A stretch of 37,510 bases of DNA from an uncultured Rhodobacterales bacterium (GTDB taxonomy: Bacteria > Pseudomonadota > Alphaproteobacteria > Rhodobacterales > Rhodobacteraceae), in contig CAIMWI010000058.1 in assembly GCA_903845215.1 (NCBI GenBank), positions 1 to 37,510 on the forward strand. Reading direction: 5' to 3'. Below are positions 7,111-13,915 of this stretch, in pieces; position 1 is the stretch's first letter, and the number at the start of each line of letters is the position of its first letter. The notes under the pieces were generated by a model. It saw only the letters and a list, made by a program, of their open reading frames with translations, made no database searches and had not been told where the DNA came from. The translations under genes and the position numbers were made by a program.

Positions 7111-8655
7111 CTAGCTGAGGCTTTCTTCCGGTTCCAGCCCTTCCAGTGTTAGGGGGGCGGGGCGCACGACAAGATCGGCCACGCCCAGCGGCATCTTGGG
7201 TAGGGCAAGGCGGTTGCGCACCACCCAATGCAGGCGCTTTTCGGCGCGGGTGATGGCGACATAGGCCAAACGTTTCCAAAGGGGCAGGCCCGCCTCAGAC
7301 CGTCCGGCTTGGGCGGCGGCCCACAGATCAGGGGCAAAGACCTGCACATCCTCCCATTGTGAACCTTGGGCTTTGTGGATCGTCACCGCAGCGCCGTGCA
7401 GAAAGGCCGCGCCCATATTGGCGGCAGAGGGGATGAAGGGTTCTTCTTCGTCAGGCTTTTCGATCTTGATGATACAGGCGGCCGAGATTTGCGGGTCTTC
7501 TGCCCCCACCACATGGATGCGGGCAAAACCCTCGCGCTTGCCCGGGCCAAGGTAGATCACCTGCGCGCCCTTGATCAGGCCGCGCGCTTCCAGATCAATG
7601 CGCTTTTTGCGGTGTTTTAACGGCAATTCGATGCCGTCGCAGATCAGCGGTTCACCGGGCAACAGCGCGTCTTCGGGCGCCCCGTGGGCGGCGCGAAAGG
7701 CTTGGATCAGCTTGATGCGTGTCACATTGCGCCAAACCAGCACGGGGCTGCGGGCCATTAAGTCGGACGACACACGTTCCGCCCACACCACGCGATCATC
7801 GCGGCGGGCGGCGTCTTGGACCATGGCTTCGAAATCTTCAAACCGCAGGGTCGCATCGCCCAAGGCATGTGCCAGATCCAGAATGGGGTTGTCTTGCGCC
7901 TGCCGGTGAATGCGGCTGAGCACCATTTTGCGGCCATCGCCCAGCTTGTCAAAGACCATCGCCCCTGATTGGCCCACTGGGGCCAACTGTGCCGGATCGC
8001 CGAATAGCACAAGGGTTGGAAAAATCTCGCGCAAATCTTCCAGCTGGCGTTCATCCAGCATCGAGCTTTCGTCGACAAAGCCCACATCCAGCGGTTCTTC
8101 CCGCCGCTTCCACCCTTTGATGAAATCGCTGCCCCGCAAGCCCGCAGCTGCCAAAGCGCCGGGGATCGACGGCACCTGTTGGTAAAAGGCAAAGGCACGG
8201 TCCAGCGCCAGTTCTGTTAGCCCTTCCACCGCAGGGCGCGGCAAGTTGCCAGCCAGCCATTCGGCAATCTTTTCATACTGTGGGTCATAAAGCGGTGTAT
8301 AAAGAATGCGGTGGATCGTGGTCGCCGGCACCCCGCGCAACCGCAGAACAGAGGCTGCTTTGTTGGTTGGGGCCAGCACAGCCAAAGTGCGCCGATCCTT
8401 GCGCCGACGCCCTTCGTAATCGCCCGACACGATTTCCACCCCCGCCGTTTTCAGCGCGCGGTACAGGCTGGCCAACAGCATGGTTTTGCCCGACCCGGCC
8501 TTGCCCAAAATCGCAAGAACCGAGCCCTTGCCTTCGGCCAAAGGCGAAAGGCCGCCATTGGCCAGATCAACCCCCACCGCCAAAAGGTCAGAGGCGACAC
8601 GGTCATAAGCCTCGGCCTGATCGTCAGAGAAGGTGATTGCGGGAACACTTGCCAT
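7111..8655 (-). CDS. RecD-like ATP-dependent DNA helicase/exonuclease, 514 aa
   Basis: A superfamily 1 helicase with an N-terminal AAA_30-type ATPase and C-terminal UvrD-like motif. Walker A is GKAGSGKT at residues 51-58. Further motifs are APTNKAASVLRLRG (Ia), FVDESSMLDE (Walker B), FGDPAQLAPVG (III), LSRIHRQ (IV), TIHKAQGSQW (V) and YVAITRAEKRLHW (VI). It lacks the rest of RecBCD, and no recB or recC is nearby. A role in DNA repair or replication restart is inferred from the family. AAGGTGG lies 5 bases before the ATG. It sits between a 58-residue hypothetical and the RAM-domain gene, all on the minus strand. Confidence 0.9.
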   Translation of the reverse strand: MASVPAITFSDDQAEAYDRVASDLLAVGVDLANGGLSPLAEGKGSVLAILGKAGSGKTMLLASLYRALKTAGVEIVSGDYEGRRRKDRRTLAVLAPTNKAASVLRLRGVPATTIHRILYTPLYDPQYEKIAEWLAGNLPRPAVEGLTELALDRAFAFYQQVPSIPGALAAAGLRGSDFIKGWKRREEPLDVGFVDESSMLDERQLEDLREIFPTLVLFGDPAQLAPVGQSGAMVFDKLGDGRKMVLSRIHRQAQDNPILDLAHALGDATLRFEDFEAMVQDAARRDDRVVWAERVSSDLMARSPVLVWRNVTRIKLIQAFRAAHGAPEDALLPGEPLICDGIELPLKHRKKRIDLEARGLIKGAQVIYLGPGKREGFARIHVVGAEDPQISAACIIKIEKPDEEEPFIPSAANMGAAFLHGAAVTIHKAQGSQWEDVQVFAPDLWAAAQAGRSEAGLPLWKRLAYVAITRAEKRLHWVVRNRLALPKMPLGVADLVVRPAPLTLEGLEPEESLS

Positions 8656-8703
8656 TCGCCCACCTTAGGTCAGCCGCACGCCAAGGGCCAGTGGTTGGCC
8701 TCC

Positions 8704-8880
8704 TCAAACCGTTGGTCGTGTATCGCGATTGACCCGCTTCGCAGCATCGGTACGCACTGCAACCTCTGCCGCCGCGACTGTCAGCGCCTCTGCTGACTTA
8801 GCGGCCAGTTCGGGCATGTCATTGGCCTCGGCGAAGGCCTTAAGATCATGAAGGACGTCGAAGATCCAATCGTAGCCCAT
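8704..8880 (-). CDS. Small conserved hypothetical protein, 58 aa
   Basis: A short, probably all-helical acidic protein beginning MGYDWIFDVLHDLKAFAEAN and continuing with an Ala/Glu-rich amphipathic helix; from memory similar small proteins occur in Rhodobacteraceae. No function is known to me. The frame extends 7 residues further, but the ATG at 8880 has a GAGG site 5 bases upstream and fits the remembered N-terminus. It is 48 bases upstream of the RecD-like gene on the same strand and may be its first co-transcribed partner. Coiled-coil or adaptor roles would be guesses. Confidence 0.6.
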   Translation of the reverse strand: MGYDWIFDVLHDLKAFAEANDMPELAAKSAEALTVAAAEVAVRTDAAKRVNRDTRPTV

Positions 8881-8931
8881 AGATGCCTCATGACAGCACA
8901 TCCCACTCGAATGCCCTGTTGTAATCTAAGC

Positions 8932-8949
8932 AAAGACATTGGGGTCTTT
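8932..8949 (-). terminator. Weak AT-rich hairpin downstream of ccr
   Basis: An exact 6-base inverted repeat (AAAGAC / GTCTTT) with a 6-base loop lies about 45 bases past the ccr stop, in the 112-base gap before the 58-residue gene. The stem is AT-rich and no T-run follows, so this is a position-based suggestion only. Confidence 0.2.
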
Positions 8950-8992
8950 AACCCACCCATCCCGCAACACACTGTAGGCGGCTTGGAAACGA

Positions 8993-10279
8993 TTAGCGGG
9001 TTTGGCTGGCTTCTAACGTATCTTCAAAGGTGCGCAGACCCGTGCGGGGGGCTTGCACCAGCACGGCCATATTGCCCGGTTTGTGCACATTCTTAAGCAT
9101 TTTCATATGGGCCGATGGGATTTCGTCCCAAGAAAACACCTCTGACAAGCACGGGTCCAATCGGCGTTCGATCATCAACTGGTTGGCTGCACTCGCCTGT
9201 TTAAGATTGGCAAAGTGGCTTCCCTGCACGCGCTTTTGGTGCATCCACAGATAGCGGGCGTCCAGCGTCAGGTTATAGCCGGTGGTGCCCGCACAGATCA
9301 CCACCATGCCGCCACGCTTGACCAAAAAGACCGAGACTGGGAAGGTTTGCTCGCCAGGGTGTTCAAAGACCAGATCGACGTTGTTGCCTTTGCCCGTGAT
9401 CTCCCAGATGGCTTTGCCAAATTTACGAACCTCGTTGAACCAGTCTTTATAGGCGGGGGTGTTGACCGTGGGCATCTGGCCCCAGCAGTTGAAATCCTTG
9501 CGGTTGATGACACCCTTGGCCCCAAGGCCCATGACAAAATCGCGCTTGTCTTCGTCGCTGATCACGCCGATCGCATTGCCGCCCGCGGTGTTGATCAACT
9601 GGATCGCATAAGACCCAAGCCCGCCCGAGGCCCCCCAGACCAGCACATTCTGACCCGGCCGCAGTTCATGCGGTTTGTGGCCAAACAGCATGCGGTAGGC
9701 GGTGGCAAGGGTCAGGGTATAGCAGGCCGATTCCTCCCACGATTGGTGGGCGGGGCGGCGCATCAATTGCTGGGCCTGCACGCGGGTGAACTGCGCAAAA
9801 GAGCCGTCAGGGGTTTCATAGCCCCAGATGCGCTGAGTCGGCGAAAACATCGGGTCGCCGCCGTTGCATTCTTCGTCATCGCCGTCGTCTTGGTTGCAGT
9901 GGATCACAACCTCGTCGCCCACTTTCCAGCGTTTGACCTTGTCGCCCACCTTCCACACGATCCCCGACGCGTCTGAACCCGCGATGTGAAAGGGTTCGCC
10001 GTGGCCGTCAAAGGGGCTGATGGGCGTGCCCAACGCAGCCCAGACTCCGTTGTAATTAACCCCCGCCGCCATGACCAAAACCAGCACTTCATGCGCGTCG
10101 ATTGCAGGCGTGTCGACAACTTCGACCAACATGGCCTTGTCTGGGTCACCGTGGCGTTCGCGGCGGATGGCCCAAGCGTACATTTGGGCGGGCACATGGC
10201 CCAAGGGCGGCATTTCGCCCACGGCGTACAGGTCTTTCACCGGCGCGTCATAGGCCAGTTTGGGGGAATCGAGCGCCAT
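8993..10279 (-). CDS. ccr: Crotonyl-CoA carboxylase/reductase
   Basis: The signature enzyme of the ethylmalonyl-CoA pathway: NADPH-dependent reductive carboxylation of crotonyl-CoA to ethylmalonyl-CoA, allowing growth on acetate and similar C2 precursors. It belongs to the zinc-less MDR family. Visible blocks are the N-terminal GEMPPLGHVPAQMYAWAIRR, GVNYNGVWAALG, HIAGSDASG, the EESACYTLTLATAYRML stretch, the nucleotide loop LVWGASGGLGSYAIQ and the C-terminal QGSHFANLKQA with the CO2-site His (about residue 355). The long frame continues upstream, but the ATG at 10279 has AAGGAGG 6 bases ahead and gives the usual 428 residues. Partner ecm is 1.6 kb away. Confidence 0.97.
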   Translation of the reverse strand: MALDSPKLAYDAPVKDLYAVGEMPPLGHVPAQMYAWAIRRERHGDPDKAMLVEVVDTPAIDAHEVLVLVMAAGVNYNGVWAALGTPISPFDGHGEPFHIAGSDASGIVWKVGDKVKRWKVGDEVVIHCNQDDGDDEECNGGDPMFSPTQRIWGYETPDGSFAQFTRVQAQQLMRRPAHQSWEESACYTLTLATAYRMLFGHKPHELRPGQNVLVWGASGGLGSYAIQLINTAGGNAIGVISDEDKRDFVMGLGAKGVINRKDFNCWGQMPTVNTPAYKDWFNEVRKFGKAIWEITGKGNNVDLVFEHPGEQTFPVSVFLVKRGGMVVICAGTTGYNLTLDARYLWMHQKRVQGSHFANLKQASAANQLMIERRLDPCLSEVFSWDEIPSAHMKMLKNVHKPGNMAVLVQAPRTGLRTFEDTLEASQTR

Positions 10280-10345
10280 AGCGGCCTCCTTATCGTGCTG
10301 CGCCGCAGAATCGCGGATGATTGAGAGTTTGGATATAAACACTCA

Positions 10346-10361
10346 CGCAAGATTGCAAATG
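10346..10361 (-). promoter_or_regulatory. Candidate operator upstream of ccr (GCAAG / TGCAAAT words)
   Basis: In the 135-base gap upstream of ccr the plus strand reads GCAAGATTGCAAAT within an AT-rich stretch (about 10335-10385). The same words, TGCAAAT and GCAAG, recur in the ecm promoter region. As I recall, the short-chain-acyl-CoA regulators of the RamB/PccR type in Rhodobacter bind TTTGCAAA-like half-sites. The match is imperfect, so this is a hypothesis. I could not identify a confident -10/-35 pair for ccr here. Confidence 0.35.
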
Positions 10362-10414
10362 AAAATGATGTTATTTTGTAATTTTATGTCCGCTGCGTTG
10401 CGGCAAGGTTGGCC

Positions 10415-11764
10415 CTAAAGCCCCAACCTTTGCTGCACAGGTGCGGCGTAAAACTGCAAAAGCGCGCGATTTGCAGCCACGGGTTGCAAATCGGCGCTTA
10501 CGATCCGGCGGGTGATCAGCGTCGACAGACCCTCTTCCAGCGTTGCTTGCATCCCGTCAGGGGCCAGTTTCAACTCTGCCCCACGATCTTTTAGCGTGCT
10601 GGACAGGCGCGAAAGGGTGCCCAGCAAATCCGCCCGATCCGTAGGCGCTTCCATCAAAGCTGCCGCTACCAAGCCCACGGGCACCACGGGCACCACCCGT
10701 TCGATGGCTTGCATCATGCGCGCGCCCAAACCCTCTGCTGCGCCGTCTGGCACTTCGGCCAGATAGGCACGCAGCGAGAAGGGTGCGCCAAAGGCCGCCG
10801 CCGCCGTGCCAAAGCGCCGATAGCGCCCTGTCACCACCCGCAGAACGGCCAGCACCGCCTTGACCAGCACCCGCAGCGGATTAACCCCAAACCGCCGCGC
10901 CCCTTGGGCGGCAGCTTTCAGAAGTACCGTGTCTTCCAAAACGCGGTCATAGGCCAGACCCACGGGCACAAACACCACATCCCGCCCCGCCGGATCATAG
11001 CCCGCCATGATATAGGAAAGCAGCCCCAGCTTGGCCGCGCCCACCCTGCCATCCAGACTAAGCCCACCTTCGGGAAAGATCGCCTGCGTGATGCCTTCGG
11101 CTGTGGTCATCTGCACATAACGGGCCAAAACCTTGCGGTAGAGGGTGTTTTTTGACCCGCGCCGGATAAAATAGGCCCCCAAGGCGCGGATAAAGCGCGA
11201 AAACGGCCAGACCCGCGCCCATTCCCCCACCGCATAGGAAATCGAGGCGCGGTTGGCCACCAGCCACGTCACCAGCACATAATCCATGTTAGACCGGTGG
11301 TTCATCACAAAGACCACGGTGGCGTCAGGCTCTACCCCCGCCAAGACCTGATCCATCGGGTCAAATCTTACGCGGTACAACTGGCGCGTCAGCCATTTTG
11401 CCAAGGTGATCATCACGCCGAAATACAGCATGGTGGAAAAGCCCGGCACAATCTCGCGTGCGTAGTGCCGCGCCTCTTGAAATGCGACCGAGGCGGGGAT
11501 GCCTTGGGCTGCCGCATGTTCGGTGACGGCGGCCAGCACCTGCGGGTCATAGGCCAATCGCGCAATACGGTCTTGGCGTGCGGCCAGTTTGAAAATGTCG
11601 ATGGGCCGATCCAGCCGTTCGTTTAACCGTGTAACCCAGCGTTCGATGCGGCGGCGGAAAAACCAGCGCACAGACGGGAACAGGAAGTTCGACAGAAAAG
11701 AGGTCACCGCAAAGGCCAAGATCAGCAACAAAAGCCAAAGCGGGATCGGGATCGTTTGGGTCAT
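10415..11764 (-). CDS. Membrane-anchored glycerolipid acyltransferase (PlsC/PlsB-like)
   Basis: A 449-residue acyltransferase with one N-terminal membrane helix (residues about 7-30). The catalytic motif NHRSNMD is at 155-161 (His and Asp of HX4D), the substrate block YFIRRGS at 198-204 and FPEGG at 230-234. The order and spacing fit the glycerol-3-phosphate / 1-acyl-glycerol-3-phosphate acyltransferase superfamily. The sequence around AYFIRRGSKNTLYRKV recalls PlsB more than PlsC, so the acceptor is uncertain. It lies between ccr and ecm and diverges from ecm with a 149-base gap. Membrane lipid synthesis is the family role; a role in the ethylmalonyl-CoA pathway is not implied by sequence. 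Confidence 0.85.
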   Translation of the reverse strand: MTQTIPIPLWLLLLILAFAVTSFLSNFLFPSVRWFFRRRIERWVTRLNERLDRPIDIFKLAARQDRIARLAYDPQVLAAVTEHAAAQGIPASVAFQEARHYAREIVPGFSTMLYFGVMITLAKWLTRQLYRVRFDPMDQVLAGVEPDATVVFVMNHRSNMDYVLVTWLVANRASISYAVGEWARVWPFSRFIRALGAYFIRRGSKNTLYRKVLARYVQMTTAEGITQAIFPEGGLSLDGRVGAAKLGLLSYIMAGYDPAGRDVVFVPVGLAYDRVLEDTVLLKAAAQGARRFGVNPLRVLVKAVLAVLRVVTGRYRRFGTAAAAFGAPFSLRAYLAEVPDGAAEGLGARMMQAIERVVPVVPVGLVAAALMEAPTDRADLLGTLSRLSSTLKDRGAELKLAPDGMQATLEEGLSTLITRRIVSADLQPVAANRALLQFYAAPVQQRLGL

Positions 11765-11826
11765 GGCCCCTGAATGCCACAGTCAAAAGCGGGGTGCAAA
11801 TGCCTATCCTGCCGCGATGCAGCGAA

Positions 11827-11855
11827 TTGACACTTGCCAAAACTTGCTGTTATCC
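11827..11855 (+). promoter_or_regulatory. Predicted promoter of ecm with internal GCAAG repeats
   Basis: A perfect TTGACA at 11827-11832 is followed after 17 bases by TTATCC at 11850-11855, which would start transcription about 50 bases before the ecm ATG. The spacer carries two CTTGC words 5 bases apart (GCAAG on the other strand), and TGCAAATG lies at 11795-11802. A regulator bound to the spacer would directly block polymerase. Confidence 0.5.
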
Positions 11856-11913
11856 AGCGAAAGACGAAAGAAAATTACCACAACGATTCAAGTTCGCCGC
11901 GCGGGGCCAGACG

Positions 11914-13872
11914 ATGCAGATGCAAAAAGACCAACCTTGGCTGTTTCGCACCTATGCGGGGCATTCCACCGCTGCGGCCTCTAACGCGCTGTATCGCGGC
12001 AATCTGGCAAAGGGGCAAACCGGCCTGTCGGTGGCCTTCGATCTGCCAACCCAGACGGGCTATGACAGCGACCATATCCTTGCGCGGGGCGAGGTGGGCA
12101 AAGTGGGCGTGCCCATCGCCCATCTGGGCGATATGCGTGCGCTGTTTGCCGATATTCCCTTGGGGCAGATGAACACTTCGATGACAATCAACGCCACGGC
12201 CCCTTGGCTTTTGGCGCTGTATGTTGCCGTGGCTGAAGAGCAGGGGGCTGATATTGCCGCACTGCAAGGCACGGTGCAAAATGACATTATCAAGGAATAT
12301 CTGTCGCGCGGCACCTATATCTGCCCGCCAGCCCCATCTTTGCGGATGATCACCGATGTGGCGGCCTATACCGCGCAAGCACTGCCCAAGTGGAACCCGA
12401 TGAACATCTGTTCTTACCACCTGCAAGAGGCGGGGGCGACGCCGGAACAGGAATTGGCCTATGCCCTGGCCACCGCCATCGCCGTGCTGGACGATCTGCG
12501 CGCCAAGGTTCCCGCGCATGATTTCCCCGCCATGGTGGGGCGTATTTCCTTTTTCGTGAACGCAGGCATTCGGTTTGTGACCGAAATTTGCAAAATGCGC
12601 GCCTTTGTCGAGATGTGGGACGATCTGTGCCAAACCCGCTACGCGATCACCGACGAACGCCACCGCCGCTTTCGCTATGGGGTGCAGGTGAACTCGCTTG
12701 GGTTGACCGAACAGCAACCCGAAAACAACGTGGCGCGGATTTTGATTGAGATGCTGGCCGTGACCCTTTCGAAAAACGCCCGTGCGCGCGCCGTGCAACT
12801 GCCCGCGTGGAACGAGGCGCTGGGCCTGCCGCGGCCGTGGGATCAGCAATGGTCACTGCGGATGCAGCAGATCTTGGCCTATGAGACTGACCTTTTGGAA
12901 TATGCTGATATCTTCGACGACAACCCCGCGATTGCGGCCAAGGTGGCCGCGCTGAAAGCCGCGGCCCTTGAAGAACTGGCGCAGATCGAATCGATGGGCG
13001 GGGCGGTTGCCGCCATTCCCCATATGAAATCGCGTCTGGTCGAGGCGAACTCTGATCGTTTGGGGCGGATTGAAAGTGGCGCGCAAGTGGTGGTCGGCGT
13101 GAACCGCTACCGCGAGGCGGAACCGTCGCCGCTGACCACGGGCATTGCGTCGATCTTCACCACCGATCCGGCGGCTGAGGCTGACCAGATCACCCGATTG
13201 CAGGCATGGCGTTCAGATCGTGACGGCGTGGCCGTCAACCGCGCTTTGCTACGCCTGCGCGAAGCCGCCCTGTCGGGCGAAAACATCATGCCGCCGTCGA
13301 TTGCCGCCGCCAAGGCGGGGGTTACAACGGGTGAATGGGGGGCTGCAATTCGCGCCGCCTTTGGCGAATACCGCGCACCCACGGGGGTAAACCCTGCGCC
13401 GTCAAACCGGACAGAGGGGTTGGATGCGATCCGCGCAGCGGTGGATTTGGTGTCAACCCGCCTTGGCCGTCGATTGAAACTGTTGATGGGCAAGCCCGGT
13501 CTCGATGGCCATTCCAACGGTGCCGAACAGATCACCGCCCGCGCCCGCGACTGCGGCATGGCCATTCACTACGACGGCATCCGCCACACCCCCGCCGACA
13601 TCGTGGCCCAAGCGTTAGAGGTGTCGCCCCATGTCATCGGCCTGTCGATCCTGTCGGGCAGCCACATGCCCTTGGTTGCAGATGTGCTGACAGGGTTGCG
13701 CGATGCGGGGCTTTCCACGCCGCTGATCATCGGCGGCATCATCCCTGACGACGATGCCGAGGCGCTTTTGGCCCTTGGGGTCGCCGCGATTTACACGCCC
13801 AAGGACTTCGACCTGAACCGCATCATGTTTGACATAGTGGGCTTGGCAGACGCAAAAGCGCAAGCCGCCTAA
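11914..13872 (+). CDS. ecm: Ethylmalonyl-CoA mutase (B12-dependent)
   Basis: Converts (2R)-ethylmalonyl-CoA to methylsuccinyl-CoA with adenosylcobalamin; formerly called meaA. The 652 residues hold an N-terminal acyl-CoA mutase barrel (FRTYAGHSTA, LSVAFDLPTQTGYDSDH, MNTSMTINATAPWLLALY) and a C-terminal cobalamin-binding domain. In that domain DGHSNG at 531-536 is the DxHxxG signature, with His533 the lower cobalt ligand. GLSILSGSH and IIGGIIPDDD complete it. A single chain with both domains, together with ccr nearby, favours ethylmalonyl-CoA over methylmalonyl-CoA mutase. The frame is open 40 residues further upstream, but the ATG at 11914 matches the family N-terminus and lies downstream of the predicted promoter. 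An ATG at 11920 is also possible. Confidence 0.95.
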   Translation: MQMQKDQPWLFRTYAGHSTAAASNALYRGNLAKGQTGLSVAFDLPTQTGYDSDHILARGEVGKVGVPIAHLGDMRALFADIPLGQMNTSMTINATAPWLLALYVAVAEEQGADIAALQGTVQNDIIKEYLSRGTYICPPAPSLRMITDVAAYTAQALPKWNPMNICSYHLQEAGATPEQELAYALATAIAVLDDLRAKVPAHDFPAMVGRISFFVNAGIRFVTEICKMRAFVEMWDDLCQTRYAITDERHRRFRYGVQVNSLGLTEQQPENNVARILIEMLAVTLSKNARARAVQLPAWNEALGLPRPWDQQWSLRMQQILAYETDLLEYADIFDDNPAIAAKVAALKAAALEELAQIESMGGAVAAIPHMKSRLVEANSDRLGRIESGAQVVVGVNRYREAEPSPLTTGIASIFTTDPAAEADQITRLQAWRSDRDGVAVNRALLRLREAALSGENIMPPSIAAAKAGVTTGEWGAAIRAAFGEYRAPTGVNPAPSNRTEGLDAIRAAVDLVSTRLGRRLKLLMGKPGLDGHSNGAEQITARARDCGMAIHYDGIRHTPADIVAQALEVSPHVIGLSILSGSHMPLVADVLTGLRDAGLSTPLIIGGIIPDDDAEALLALGVAAIYTPKDFDLNRIMFDIVGLADAKAQAA

Positions 13873-13884
13873 GGCCTGCGCTTT
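13855..13884 (+). terminator. Hairpin overlapping the ecm stop
   Basis: AAAGCGCAAGCC at 13855-13866 pairs with GGCCTGCGCTTT at 13873-13884 (11 of 12 pairs) around a 6-base loop that contains the TAA stop. The right arm ends in TTT. A second small hairpin (ACCGC / GCGGT, 13888-13902) follows. Together they separate ecm from the convergent GH3 gene. Confidence 0.5.
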
Positions 13885-13915
13885 CCAACCGCGCCATGCG
13901 GTCTGGTGCCTAGAC

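Noticed and set aside
11875..12849. A 324-residue minus-strand frame opposite ecm
   Set aside because: It is antisense to the strongly conserved ecm coding region, and its His/Arg/Gly-rich translation is typical of a shadow frame.
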